From Geodermatophilus marinus (GTDB lineage: Bacteria; Actinomycetota; Actinomycetes; Mycobacteriales; Geodermatophilaceae), in contig NZ_QVQH01000030.1 in the NCBI RefSeq assembly GCF_003428645.1, forward strand, positions 1 to 53,548: DNA of 53,548 bases, read 5' to 3'. Every line of letters starts with the position of its first letter. The stretch's first letter is position 1. Positions 25,692 through 34,514 of this stretch are shown piece by piece. The notes under the pieces were generated by a model, which saw nothing but the letters and a program-made list of their open reading frames with translations, was not told the DNA's origin and did no database searches. The translations under genes and the position numbers were made by a program.

Positions 25692-26531
25692 CTACTGCTC
25701 AGGCCGCTGGACGGGCTGCTGGACGGGCTGCTCGGCCTTCTCGAACGACGGGGCCGGCGTCCCCGGGCCGATGGCGCCGGCCGCGCCGGTGCCGCCCTCG
25801 ACCGCGGTCTGCCCGCCCATCGAGGCGCGGATCTGGTCCAGCCGCGAGGCGCCGGCCACGTCGAGGGTGGCCTTCTCCACCTCGAGCATCCGGCCCTCGA
25901 CGGAGCTCTGGGCGAGCTCGGCCTGACCCAGGGCGTTGGCGTAGCGGGCCTCGATCTTGTCGCGGACCTCGGAGAGGCTCGGGGTGTTGCCCGGCGCGGA
26001 GAGCTCGTTGACCGACTTCATCGAGGCGGCGACGTGCTCCTGCATCTTGGCCTGCTCGAGCTGGCTCATCAGCTTGGTGCGCTCGGCCAGCGTCGTCTGC
26101 AGCCGCATCCGGCTCTGCTCCACCGCCCCGCGGGCCTGCTCGGCGGCCTGCAGCGCCTCGTCGTGGCTGCGCTTGAGGTCCTCCATCGACTGCTCGGCGG
26201 CGACGAGCTGGGTGGCGAAGGCCTGCGCGGCGTTCTCGTACTCCGCCGCCTTCGCGGCGTCCCCCTTGGCCCGCGTCTGGTCGGCGAGGACCAGCGCCTG
26301 GCGGGCGGAGGCCTGCAGCTTCTCGACCTCGCCGAGCTGCCGGTTGAGGCGCATCTCGAGCTGCCGCTGGTTGCCGAGCACGGCGGCCGCCTGGTTCGCG
26401 AGGGCCTGGTGGCGCTGCTGCTCGGCCTCGATCGCCTGGGCGATCTGGATCTTCGGGTCCGCGCGCTGGTCGATCTGCGCGTTCGCCGAGGCCGTGAGGT
26501 ACTTCCAGAACTTCACGAACGGGTTGGGCAT
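25692..26531 (-). CDS. pspA: PspA/IM30 family envelope-stress protein
   Basis: This membrane-associated coiled-coil protein maintains the cell membrane under stress and is the homologue of the mycobacterial 35-kDa antigen (Rv2744c). It has 279 residues: an N-terminal amphipathic segment ([21 protein letters not shown]), a long alpha-helical coiled coil to about residue 225, and a Gly/Pro/Gln-rich tail ending QQPVQRPEQ. The ATG at 26531 is fixed by a perfect AGGAGG six bases upstream. In mycobacteria clgR is its neighbour and activator; here clgR lies 10 kb away. Confidence 0.94.
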   Translation of the reverse strand: MPNPFVKFWKYLTASANAQIDQRADPKIQIAQAIEAEQQRHQALANQAAAVLGNQRQLEMRLNRQLGEVEKLQASARQALVLADQTRAKGDAAKAAEYENAAQAFATQLVAAEQSMEDLKRSHDEALQAAEQARGAVEQSRMRLQTTLAERTKLMSQLEQAKMQEHVAASMKSVNELSAPGNTPSLSEVRDKIEARYANALGQAELAQSSVEGRMLEVEKATLDVAGASRLDQIRASMGGQTAVEGGTGAAGAIGPGTPAPSFEKAEQPVQQPVQRPEQ

Positions 26532-26679
26532 GTGCTCCTCCTGCTCCGCGCGGGTCGTCCGCGGCCGGGCTGCCGGTCCGGCGGGCCGCAGCGGTCGTCG
26601 TCGTCCCCCATCGTCCCAGGTGCGGTACCCCCCGGGCCACCAGGGAGACCCCGGAGCGGTCCCCCGATAGGGTCGGTCC

Positions 26680-27696
26680 ATGGCGGGCGGTGACGCGGTC
26701 CTGAGCGTCCTGGGCGAACTGGTGGTCGACCTGATCCCCGATCCCGATCCCGCGGCCGACCCGCTGGGCACCGCTCCCCGCTACGTCGCCCGCCCCGGGG
26801 GCAACGCGCTCAACGTGGCGGTGGCCGCCGGCCGGCTCGGCGTCCCCGTCCGCCTGCTCGCCCGGCTGGGCACCGGGCCGCTGGCCGCGGGCCTGCGCCG
26901 GCACGTCGAGCTGGCCGGCGTCGACCCGGGTGGGCTGGTCGTGGCCGGTGAGCCGGTCAGCCTGGCCGTGGTGGGGTTGGGCCCCGACGGCTCCCCCGAC
27001 TACGGCTTCCACGTCCTCGGCGCGGCCGACTGGCAGTGGACCGACGACGAGCTGGCCGCCGTCCTGCCGCCGGCCACCGCGGTCCTGCACGTCGGGTCGA
27101 TCTCCAGCTGGACCCCGCCGGGGTGCGAGGCGATCGCCCGGCTCGTCGAGCGGGTGGCGGCCTCGGGCCGGGCGCTGGTCAGCGTCGACCCCAACATCCG
27201 GCCGATGCTGGCCGACGGGCCCGTCGGGACGGCGCTGGGCAACACCGCCGCCGACGTCCGGGCCCGGCTCGGCCGGCTGCTGGCGGTGGCCGACGTGGTG
27301 AAGGTCAGCGCCGAGGACCTCGCCTGGCTCGAGCCCGAGGCGCTCGACGACCTCGACGCCGCCGCCGAGCGGTGGGCCGCCCGGGGCCGGGGGCTGGTCG
27401 TGCTGACCGACGGCGGGGCACCGCTGCGGGTGGCCCGCCCCGGCCGGCCGCTCGTGCACCGCGAGCCACCGCGGGTGACCGTGGTCGACACCGTCGGCGC
27501 CGGTGACTCGCTGGCCGCGGGGCTGTTCGCCGGCCTGCTCGACGCGGGCGTCACCACCCGCGCGGCCCTCGACCGGCTCGACGACGACCGGCTGCTCGCC
27601 GTGGTGGACGACGCCGCCCTGGTCGCCGCGCTCAACTGCACGCGCCCCGGCGCCGACCCGCCCACCCGCGCGGAGCTGGCCGCGGCCCGGCGGTGA
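26680..27696 (+). CDS. PfkB-family carbohydrate kinase (fructokinase-like)
   Basis: This cytoplasmic ribokinase-fold sugar kinase has 338 residues. The N-terminal signature is [10 protein letters not shown] and [16 protein letters not shown]; the catalytic Asp and anion hole are in [18 protein letters not shown] near residue 270. The pattern resembles fructokinases; the substrate is not certain. TAGGGT (26668-26673) ends 6 nt before the ATG, suggesting a leaderless transcript. It overlaps the GNAT gene as GTGA. Close by are a sugar importer and a GH13 glucosidase, so it may phosphorylate a released hexose. Confidence 0.92.
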   Translation: MAGGDAVLSVLGELVVDLIPDPDPAADPLGTAPRYVARPGGNALNVAVAAGRLGVPVRLLARLGTGPLAAGLRRHVELAGVDPGGLVVAGEPVSLAVVGLGPDGSPDYGFHVLGAADWQWTDDELAAVLPPATAVLHVGSISSWTPPGCEAIARLVERVAASGRALVSVDPNIRPMLADGPVGTALGNTAADVRARLGRLLAVADVVKVSAEDLAWLEPEALDDLDAAAERWAARGRGLVVLTDGGAPLRVARPGRPLVHREPPRVTVVDTVGAGDSLAAGLFAGLLDAGVTTRAALDRLDDDRLLAVVDDAALVAALNCTRPGADPPTRAELAAARR

Positions 27697-28151
27697 CCCC
27701 CGCCCTCGTCGCCCTCTCCGACCTCTCCGCCGGGGTGGTGCGCGCCCGGCTGCTGGCCGCGCACGACCGGTTCTGGGACGTCGACACCCGCGCCCGCCAC
27801 GACCCGGTGTGGTTCGACCAGTTCGGCGGTTTCGGCGTGCTCGCCCGCAGCGCGGACGGCGCGGACGCCGGCTACCTGCTCGGCGTGGTCACCGCCGACC
27901 GCCTCGCCGTCGTGCACCTGCTGGCGGTCCGCGACGACGTCCGCCGCCGCGGTCTGGGGCGGGCGCTGCTCGGGTGGTTCACCGACCTGGCGGCGGGCAC
28001 CGGGGCGCGCGTCGTCCAGGGCGTCGCCCGGCCCGGGGACACGGCGGCCCTGGGCCTGGCCGCCGCGCTGGGGGCCGTCCCGCACCCGGCGCCGGACCGC
28101 GAGGGCCCGGGGCAGGACCGGGTGGTGCTCACCCGGTCGCTGCGCACCTGA
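27693..28151 (+). CDS. GNAT family N-acetyltransferase
   Basis: This 152-residue acetyl-CoA-dependent transferase has the acetyl-CoA pyrophosphate loop VRDDVRRRGLGRALLGWF. The N-terminus includes HDRFWDVDTRARHDPVWFDQFGG. The acceptor is unknown. Its GTG overlaps the pfkB stop. Its own TGA and the stop of the convergent GH13 gene together form the palindrome TGATCA (28149-28154), leaving no intergenic base. Confidence 0.88.
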   Translation: MTPALVALSDLSAGVVRARLLAAHDRFWDVDTRARHDPVWFDQFGGFGVLARSADGADAGYLLGVVTADRLAVVHLLAVRDDVRRRGLGRALLGWFTDLAAGTGARVVQGVARPGDTAALGLAAALGAVPHPAPDREGPGQDRVVLTRSLRT

Positions 28152-29807
28152 TCAGCCGTCGAGCAGCCAGACCGCGGTGTCGGGCGGGAGCCGATCGCCG
28201 ACGTCCGCGCTGGCCAGCGCGACCGCGCCGTCCCCCGGGAGCGGGACCGGGGTGGCGGACAGGTTGACCAGGCACCGGAAGCGGCGACCGCGGCGGAAGG
28301 CGAGGACGTCCTCCCCCGCCTCCAGCCACCTCAGGTCCTCGCCGGCCAGGTCGGGCAGCTCGCGGCGCAGCCGGAGGGCGGTGCGGTGCAGCCGCAGGGT
28401 GGAGCCCGGGTCCGCCTCCTGGGCCGCCACGGTCAGGGTCGACCAGCCGGCCGGCTGCGGCAGCCACGGTTCGACCCCGTCGGCGGTGAAGCCGAACGGC
28501 GGTGCGTCGCCCGACCAGGGGATCGGCACCCGGCACCCGTCGCGGCCGCGGGCCGTCCGCCCCGACCGCTCCCAGGTGGGGTCGGTCAGGACGTGCTCGG
28601 GGAGGTCCTCGACCTCCGGCAGCCCGAGCTCCTCCCCCTGGTACAGGTAGGTCCCGCCGGGCAGCGCGAGGGTCAGCAGGGCGGCGGCGCGGGCGCGTCG
28701 CAGGCCCAGGTCGAGGTCCGCGGGCGCCCCCGGGGTGTCGAAGCCCATGGTGGCCGCGCCGCTGTCGGCCCGGCCGAACCGGGTGACGTGGCGGGTCTCG
28801 TCGTGGCTGGACAGCACCCACGTCGGTGGTGCGCCGACCGGTCGCAGCGCGTCGAGCGTCCCCTGCACCACCTCGCGCAGCCGCCGGGCGTCCCAGGGGG
28901 CCTTCAGGTAGTCGAAGTTGAAGGTGGTGTGCAGCTCGTCCGGCCGGACGTAGCGGCTCAGGCGGTCCGGGCCGTTGACCACCGCCTCGGAGACGAACAG
29001 CCGGTCGCCGGGGTAGGCGTCACCGATCCGCCGCCACCGACGGAAGATCTCGTGCACGGCGTCGACGTCCCAGTGCGGGTTGTCGACCCACTCGCTGGAG
29101 GCGAACAGCGCGCCGGGCGCGTGCCCGGCGTCCGGCAGGCCGGGGAGCTTCGCCATGGCCGGGGCCGCGTCGACCCGGATCCCGTCGACGCCGCGGTCGA
29201 GCCAGAAGCGGAGCACGTCGTCGAACTCGGCCCGGACCGCCTCGTGCGCCCAGTCCAGGTCGGGTTGCTCCGGGGCGAACAGGTGCAGGTACCACTGCCC
29301 GGGCCGGCCGTCGGGCTCGCGCACCCTCGTCCAGGCGGGACCGCCGAACGCGCTGATCCAGTCGTTCGGGGGCAGCTCCCCGCCGGCCCGGCCGTCCCGG
29401 AAGAAGTAGCGCTCCCGTTCGGGGGCGCCGGGACCGCCGGTCAGCGCGGCGACGAACCACGGGTGCTGCGCGGAGGTGTGGTTGGCGACGAGGTCGACGA
29501 CGAGGCGCAGGCCGGCCGCGTGCGCCTCGGCGATCAGCGCGTCGACCTGGCCGAGGGTGCCCAGCCTCGGGTCGATGTCGCGGTGGTCGCTGATGTCGTA
29601 CCCGCCGTCGGCCAGCGGTGACGGGTACCAGGGCGTGACCCACACGGCGTCGACGCCCAGGCCGGCCAGGTAGGGGATCCGGGACCGCAGCCCGTCGACG
29701 TCCCCCATCCCGTCACCGTCGGAGTCCTGGAAGCTGCGCAGGTACACCTCGTAGACGACGGCGCGCCGCCACCACGGTGGCCGGTCCGGGAGGGCCCCGG
29801 TGGGCAT
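28152..29807 (-). CDS. GH13 alpha-glucosidase
   Basis: This retaining glycoside hydrolase of family 13 (oligo-1,6-/alpha-glucosidase type) has 551 residues. Motifs: region I DLVANHTSAQHPWF, nucleophile Asp in GVDGIRVDAA, acid/base Glu in LFVSEAVV, and transition-state Asp in LSSHDETRH. There is no signal peptide, so it acts in the cytoplasm on imported sugar. The ATG at 29807 has GGGAG upstream; an alternative ATG at 29828 adds seven residues. It lies downstream of the importer operon on the same strand, separated by a hairpin, suggesting a linked disaccharide hydrolysis step. Confidence 0.93.
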   Translation of the reverse strand: MPTGALPDRPPWWRRAVVYEVYLRSFQDSDGDGMGDVDGLRSRIPYLAGLGVDAVWVTPWYPSPLADGGYDISDHRDIDPRLGTLGQVDALIAEAHAAGLRLVVDLVANHTSAQHPWFVAALTGGPGAPERERYFFRDGRAGGELPPNDWISAFGGPAWTRVREPDGRPGQWYLHLFAPEQPDLDWAHEAVRAEFDDVLRFWLDRGVDGIRVDAAPAMAKLPGLPDAGHAPGALFASSEWVDNPHWDVDAVHEIFRRWRRIGDAYPGDRLFVSEAVVNGPDRLSRYVRPDELHTTFNFDYLKAPWDARRLREVVQGTLDALRPVGAPPTWVLSSHDETRHVTRFGRADSGAATMGFDTPGAPADLDLGLRRARAAALLTLALPGGTYLYQGEELGLPEVEDLPEHVLTDPTWERSGRTARGRDGCRVPIPWSGDAPPFGFTADGVEPWLPQPAGWSTLTVAAQEADPGSTLRLHRTALRLRRELPDLAGEDLRWLEAGEDVLAFRRGRRFRCLVNLSATPVPLPGDGAVALASADVGDRLPPDTAVWLLDG

Positions 29808-29845
29808 CGCGCGCTCCCGTCGGTGCATCGGTGTCCGGACGCGCG

Positions 29846-29883
29846 GGACGGCGCCGGGGGCCTCGCGGGCCCCGGCGCCGTCC
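29846..29883 (-). terminator. hairpin between sugC and the GH13 gene
   Basis: Perfect 14-bp arms (29846-29859 and 29870-29883) with a 10-nt loop lie just after the sugC stop (29891) on the minus strand. No T-run follows. It could terminate the importer transcript, leaving partial read-through into the glucosidase gene. Confidence 0.75.
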
Positions 29884-29890
29884 GCGGGGC

Positions 29891-31198
29891 TCAGGCCGCG
29901 CCGGCGCGGTGCGCGCCGCCCGACGGGCCCGGCGACCCGCCGGACTCACCGCTGATGGTCTGCCCCTCGCGCTGGGCCTGCTGGACCTGCTCCTCCCGGT
30001 CCTCCACGGCCATCTGCGTCAGTCGAGCGCCGGCCTCCGCGTCACGGGTGAGGTTCTCGCCCGACTCCGGGTCGAAGACGTGCACCTTGCGGGCGTCGAG
30101 CCAGAACTCGGCCTCCCGGCCCTCGCGGATGCGGCTGGTCGCGTCGATGGACACGATCGCCTGGGTGCGCAGCTCCTCCGAGTCCAGCTCCTTCGCGAGG
30201 TCGCGCAGCTCGGTGCGGATGGAATCCGGTGCCTCGTAGGGGATGTAGGCGTACTGCGAGTCCCCGAGCCACTCGGTGACGTCCACCGGAGCGCGGAAGG
30301 TCGAGCCGTGCGGCCGCTTGGCCTCGTCGACCAGCGTGGCGTCCTCGAAGTACTCCGGTCGGATGCCGACGAGCAGCAGCTCGCGGCCCTGCACCGCGGC
30401 CAGCCGCTTCTCGTCGAGCGTGATCTCGGCGAAGGGCGTCCGCAGCTTGTCGCCCTCCAGCGTGGCCGGCAGGAAGTTCATCGGCGGGGACCCGATGAAG
30501 CCCGCCACGAACAGGTTGACCGGCTGCTCGTAGAGCTCCCGGGGGGAGGCGACCTGCTGGATCTTCCCCTTCCGCAGCACGCACACCCGGTCCCCGAGGG
30601 TCATCGCCTCGGTCTGGTCGTGGGTGACGTAGACGGTGGTGATGCCCAGACGGCGCTGCAGCCGGGAGATCTCGGTGCGCATCTGCCCGCGCAGCTTGGC
30701 GTCGAGGTTGGACAGCGGCTCGTCGAAGAGGAAGGCCTCGGCCTGCCGGACGATCGCCCGGCCCATCGCCACCCGCTGGCGCTGACCGCCGGAGAGGTTG
30801 GCCGGCTTGCGCTCGAGGTGCTCGTTGAGCTCGAGCACGTCGGCCGCCTCGGTCACCCGGCGGCGCACCTCGTCGTCCGGGGTCTTCGACAGCCGCAGCG
30901 GGAACGCGATGTTCTCGTAGACGGTCATGTGCGGGTAGAGCGCGTAGTTCTGGAAGACCATCGACAGGTTGCGGTCCCGCGGGGCGAGGTCGTTGACCCG
31001 CTTCCCGCCGATGACCATGTCCCCGCTGGTGATGTCCTCCAGCCCGACGATCATCCGCAGCAGCGTCGACTTCCCGCAGCCGGAGGGGCCGACCAGGATC
31101 ATGAACTCGCCGTCGGCGATGTCCAGGCTGACGTCGTTCACGGCGGGGAAGCCGTCGCCGTACTGCTTGACGATGTTCTTCATCTCGATGGAGGCCAT
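29891..31198 (-). CDS. sugC: sugar ABC transporter ATPase (SugC/MsmK/UgpC type)
   Basis: This ATPase energises the LpqY-SugAB importer. It has 435 residues: an N-terminal ATPase with Walker A VGPSGCGKSTLLRM, Q-loop VFQNYALYPHMTV, signature LSGGQRQRVAMGRAI, Walker B AFLFDEPLSNLDAKLR and switch VYVTHDQTEAM, then a C-terminal OB/TOBE regulatory domain. A Glu/Gln/Gly-rich tail of about 45 residues (EDREEQVQQAQREGQTISGE) exceeds the usual length. It starts 46 bp after sugB with its own ribosome site. Confidence 0.94.
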   Translation of the reverse strand: MASIEMKNIVKQYGDGFPAVNDVSLDIADGEFMILVGPSGCGKSTLLRMIVGLEDITSGDMVIGGKRVNDLAPRDRNLSMVFQNYALYPHMTVYENIAFPLRLSKTPDDEVRRRVTEAADVLELNEHLERKPANLSGGQRQRVAMGRAIVRQAEAFLFDEPLSNLDAKLRGQMRTEISRLQRRLGITTVYVTHDQTEAMTLGDRVCVLRKGKIQQVASPRELYEQPVNLFVAGFIGSPPMNFLPATLEGDKLRTPFAEITLDEKRLAAVQGRELLLVGIRPEYFEDATLVDEAKRPHGSTFRAPVDVTEWLGDSQYAYIPYEAPDSIRTELRDLAKELDSEELRTQAIVSIDATSRIREGREAEFWLDARKVHVFDPESGENLTRDAEAGARLTQMAVEDREEQVQQAQREGQTISGESGGSPGPSGGAHRAGAA

Positions 31199-31244
31199 CA
31201 GATCTCGTCCTCTCGGGAGGTCGGTGGGATGCGCAGCACCGGGG

Positions 31245-32078
31245 TCAGCCCTTCACGGCGCCGTTGGTGAGGCCGGCGACGATGCGCCGCTGGAAGAGCA
31301 GGACCAGGACGACGACGGGGATGGTGACGACCACGGCCGCGGCCGCGATCGCCCCGGTCGGGTCCTCGAACTGCGAGGCGCCGGAGAACAGCCCCAGCGC
31401 CGCGGGCACCGGCCGCGCCGCGCTCGTCGACGTCAGCGAGATGCCGTAGGCGAAGTCGTTCCAGGCGATGAAGAAGGCGATGATCGCCGTGGTGAACACA
31501 CCGGGAGCGGCGAGCGGGACGATCACCTTGCGGAACGCCTGCCAGTTGGTGGCGCCGTCGACCTGGGCGGCCTGCTCCATCTCCCACGGGATCTCGCGGA
31601 AGAACGCCGACATCGTCCAGATGGAGATCGGCAGGGTCAGCGACAGGTACGGGATGATCAGCCCGGGCCAGGTGTCGTACAGCCCGATCTGCCGCCACAG
31701 GTTGAACAGCGGCGTGACGATGGAGATGACCGGGAAGATGGCCACCGCCAGCGCCGTCGAGAGGATCAGCGTCTTCCCCCGGAAGTCCAGCCGGGCGATC
31801 GCGTAGGCGGCGAACATCGCCAGGATGCACGAGATGGCCGTGGCGATCAGGCAGATGCCGAAGCTGTTGCGCAGCGCCGGCAGGAAGAGGTCGCTCGCCG
31901 TCCCGGTGATGATGGTCGAGTAGTTCTCCCACGTCGGGTTGGACGGCAGGAACTGCCCGTTGAAGATGTCAGCCGGCGCCTTGAACGACAGCGACACGAT
32001 CCAGGCGATCGGGAACAGGCAGTAGATGACGATCGCGATCCCGCCGACGATCCACCAGTTTCTCTCCCGACGAGACAT
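31245..32078 (-). CDS. sugB: sugar ABC transporter permease (MalG/SugB type)
   Basis: This inner-membrane permease of the carbohydrate uptake CUT1 family has 277 residues and six spans. The coupling motif is EMEQAAQVDGATNWQAFRKVIVP, the EAA loop that docks on SugC. It begins at 32078, directly abutting the sugA stop, and forms the channel with SugA. Confidence 0.94.
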   Translation of the reverse strand: MSRRERNWWIVGGIAIVIYCLFPIAWIVSLSFKAPADIFNGQFLPSNPTWENYSTIITGTASDLFLPALRNSFGICLIATAISCILAMFAAYAIARLDFRGKTLILSTALAVAIFPVISIVTPLFNLWRQIGLYDTWPGLIIPYLSLTLPISIWTMSAFFREIPWEMEQAAQVDGATNWQAFRKVIVPLAAPGVFTTAIIAFFIAWNDFAYGISLTSTSAARPVPAALGLFSGASQFEDPTGAIAAAAVVVTIPVVVLVLLFQRRIVAGLTNGAVKG

Positions 32079-33041
32079 CTACTTGTCCCCCCTCGCCTGC
32101 GACAGATCGACTCGGAAACCCTTGATGAAGCTGAACGCGATGAGCACCACCGAGAGGAAGAGCAGCACCGAGACCGCCGAACCCAGTCCGATCTCCACGC
32201 GGGCGATGGTCTGCCGGTAGGCCAGGAAGGAGACGGTCTCGGTGTTGTTCGCGCCCGCGGTCATGATGAAGATGGCGTCGAAGATCCGGAACGCGTCCAG
32301 GGTCCGGAACAGCAGGGCCACCATGATGGCGGCCTTCATGTTCGGGAGCGTCACCCGCCGCATCCGCTGCCACCAGGTCGCCCCGTCGACCTTGGCGGCC
32401 TCCTGGAGGACCTCGGGCACCTGCGCGAGCCCGGCCAGGAGCAGCAGGGAGATGAACGGCGTCGTCTTCCAGATCTCGGCCAGGCAGACCACCGCGATGG
32501 AGGACCACTGGCCACCGAACCAGTCGGTGGTCTCCGAGACGCCGGGGAGCCAGGCGAACCAGTTGTTGACGAAGCCGGTGTCGATGTCGAAGGCGAACGC
32601 CCAGGCGAACGCGGACACGACGGTGATGACCGCGTACGGGATGAGGATCGCGGCGCGGAGGGCCGGGCGGATCGCGCTCAGCGCCTTGGCCATGACCAGG
32701 GCCAGCGCGAACCCGAGGACCAGCTCCACCGCGACGGTCACGACCGTGATGACGACGGTCACCCACAGGGACTGCCACCACAGGCCGTCGGTGAGGACGA
32801 CCGCGTAGTTGGACAGCCCGGTGAACGACCGGTTCTCCGGGTCGGTCAGCCGGTAGTTGAACAGGGAGTAGTAGACCGCCTGGAGGATCGGGTAGGCGGT
32901 GACCAGGAGCATGACGAGGAACGCCGGGCCGGCCAGCAACCAGCCGAGCCGACGCTCGGCGCGCGATCGGTCACTCAGCCCCCGTGCAGGCGCCGAGACC
33001 GGTTGGGTCTTCTCCGTGGGGGGAAGCGTCGTCTGGGTCAT
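32079..33041 (-). CDS. sugA: sugar ABC transporter permease (MalF/SugA type)
   Basis: This CUT1 permease has 320 residues. A polar N-terminal tail of about 30 residues is followed by six spans, with EAA loop EVLQEAAKVDGATWWQRMRRVTLP. The ATG at 33041 overlaps the lpqY stop by 4 bp, linking binding-protein and permease translation. The layout lpqY-sugA-sugB-sugC is that of the mycobacterial trehalose importer. Confidence 0.94.
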   Translation of the reverse strand: MTQTTLPPTEKTQPVSAPARGLSDRSRAERRLGWLLAGPAFLVMLLVTAYPILQAVYYSLFNYRLTDPENRSFTGLSNYAVVLTDGLWWQSLWVTVVITVVTVAVELVLGFALALVMAKALSAIRPALRAAILIPYAVITVVSAFAWAFAFDIDTGFVNNWFAWLPGVSETTDWFGGQWSSIAVVCLAEIWKTTPFISLLLLAGLAQVPEVLQEAAKVDGATWWQRMRRVTLPNMKAAIMVALLFRTLDAFRIFDAIFIMTAGANNTETVSFLAYRQTIARVEIGLGSAVSVLLFLSVVLIAFSFIKGFRVDLSQARGDK

Positions 33042-34375
33042 AGCAGCTGCTCTCCTGCCAGGACGGCCTCGATCAGGGCCTGGGCCTGCTCACCGGTCTG
33101 CGGACCGACGCTGGACGGCGGGTGGTACTCGCGCTGGAGCGCTCCGGAGACCTCGCTGTAGTACGGGGTCTGCGGCCGGGGCGCGGCCAGTTCGAGGGAT
33201 TCCCGGATGGTGTCGGCCATCGGGAACACCTCGAGGACCTCCGGGTCGTCGTACACCGACGCCTTCGAGGCCGGGTTGCCGTTGGTGATGAAGTAGTACG
33301 CCTGGTTCTCCTCCGAGACGATGCACTCGGCGGCCTCGAAGGCGGCGTCGACGTTCTCGCTGAAGGCGCCGATGCCGATGTTGATCCCGCCGTACGGGGG
33401 CGCGGTCTCCTCGTCCTCGTTGACCCGCGGGTACAGCGCCCAGCCGATGTCGTCGGGCAGGGACTCGTCCAGCGTGCCGGCCTCGACCCCCGCGAGGGCG
33501 CGCGGCCAGACGAACGGCCAGTTCACCTGGAACCCGCCCTGCTCGCCCTCGAACTCCGTCGCGCTGGTGTCCTCGCTCGACGTCGAGAACGCCGGGCCGA
33601 CGACGCCGGAGGTGGCCACGGCGTTCATCACCTCGGCGGCCCGGTCGGCCGCCTCCGTGGTGAGCCCGAACTCGATGCCGGTCGGGTCCTCGGGCGAGTT
33701 CTCCTGGATGATCGAGCCACCGGCGGACTCGATCAGGGCGTTGAGCCAGACGACGAGCGACTCGGACCGGCGCCCCTGCGCGCTGAGGATGACGTCCTGG
33801 TCCTGCGCCGCCTGGATCAACTGGTCCCAGGTCACCGGCTGGCTCATGTCCAGGCCGGCCGCCTCCACCACCGAGTTCCGGTACCAGAGCAGCTGGGTGT
33901 TGGCCCAGAACGGGATGGTGACCAGCTCGTCGTCCCAGGTCGCGCCGTCGATGGCGGACTGGACGACGTCCTCGCTGGTCCGTTCGGCGACGTCGTCCGG
34001 GACCGGGGCGAGGAAGCCCGCCTGGGCGAACTCCGGGATGTACGGCGGGTCCAGGCTCATCAGGTCGATCGAGCTGTCGTTGGCCGCCAGCCGGCGGACG
34101 AGCTGCTCGCGCTGGGCGGGCGAGTCACGGGGCAGCTGCGAGACGGTGATGGTGTACGCGCCGTTCGACTGCTCGGAGCACCGTGCCGCGATCTCCGCCT
34201 GCCCGCCGGAGTCGGGGTTGATGTACCAGTTCAGGACGTTGGCGCCGCCGCCCTCACCACCGCAGGCGGTGAGGGTGGAGGCCAGTACGAAGGCACCGGC
34301 CATGCCACCGAGCGCACGCCGGCGCGAGGGGAGGACGCGACCAACCGGCGGCGCCCCGTTGCCTGTTCTCGACAC
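33038..34375 (-). CDS. lpqY: sugar-binding lipoprotein (LpqY type)
   Basis: This solute-binding lipoprotein (SBP family 1) has about 445 residues. The N-terminus carries an arginine cluster (SRRRALGG) and a lipobox ending LTAC with Cys near residue 38. The mature part has the SBP1 fold (VLNWYINPDSGGQAEIAARC, DLMSLDPPYIPEFAQAGFLAP). Trehalose as ligand is inferred from operon layout; other alpha-glucosides are possible. An ATG at 34381 is only 2 nt from GGAGG, whereas the GTG at 34375 is 8 nt away, so the GTG is preferred. Confidence 0.9.
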   Translation of the reverse strand: MSRTGNGAPPVGRVLPSRRRALGGMAGAFVLASTLTACGGEGGGANVLNWYINPDSGGQAEIAARCSEQSNGAYTITVSQLPRDSPAQREQLVRRLAANDSSIDLMSLDPPYIPEFAQAGFLAPVPDDVAERTSEDVVQSAIDGATWDDELVTIPFWANTQLLWYRNSVVEAAGLDMSQPVTWDQLIQAAQDQDVILSAQGRRSESLVVWLNALIESAGGSIIQENSPEDPTGIEFGLTTEAADRAAEVMNAVATSGVVGPAFSTSSEDTSATEFEGEQGGFQVNWPFVWPRALAGVEAGTLDESLPDDIGWALYPRVNEDEETAPPYGGINIGIGAFSENVDAAFEAAECIVSEENQAYYFITNGNPASKASVYDDPEVLEVFPMADTIRESLELAAPRPQTPYYSEVSGALQREYHPPSSVGPQTGEQAQALIEAVLAGEQLL

Positions 34376-34419
34376 GAACATCGCCTCCGTTGGCGAGGGA
34401 GTCTTCGATCACCGCGGTC

Positions 34420-34453
34420 TGCCTAACGTGGCCCAGGCCACAAGGGCTGTCAA
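34420..34453 (-). promoter_or_regulatory. lpqY promoter candidate with palindromic operator
   Basis: On the minus strand a perfect -35 TTGACA (34448-34453) is followed by the palindrome GTGGCC-TG-GGCCAC (34428-34441) and a -10-like TAGGCA (34420-34425). The 22-bp spacer is longer than optimal. The palindrome inside the promoter would suit a repressor controlling the importer separately from the DUF4032 gene. Confidence 0.5.
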
Positions 34454-34514
34454 CTCGAACGAGACCCCGCCGTGACACGCGGCTGACCTGCGTCGACCCC
34501 CGTACCGGAACGGG

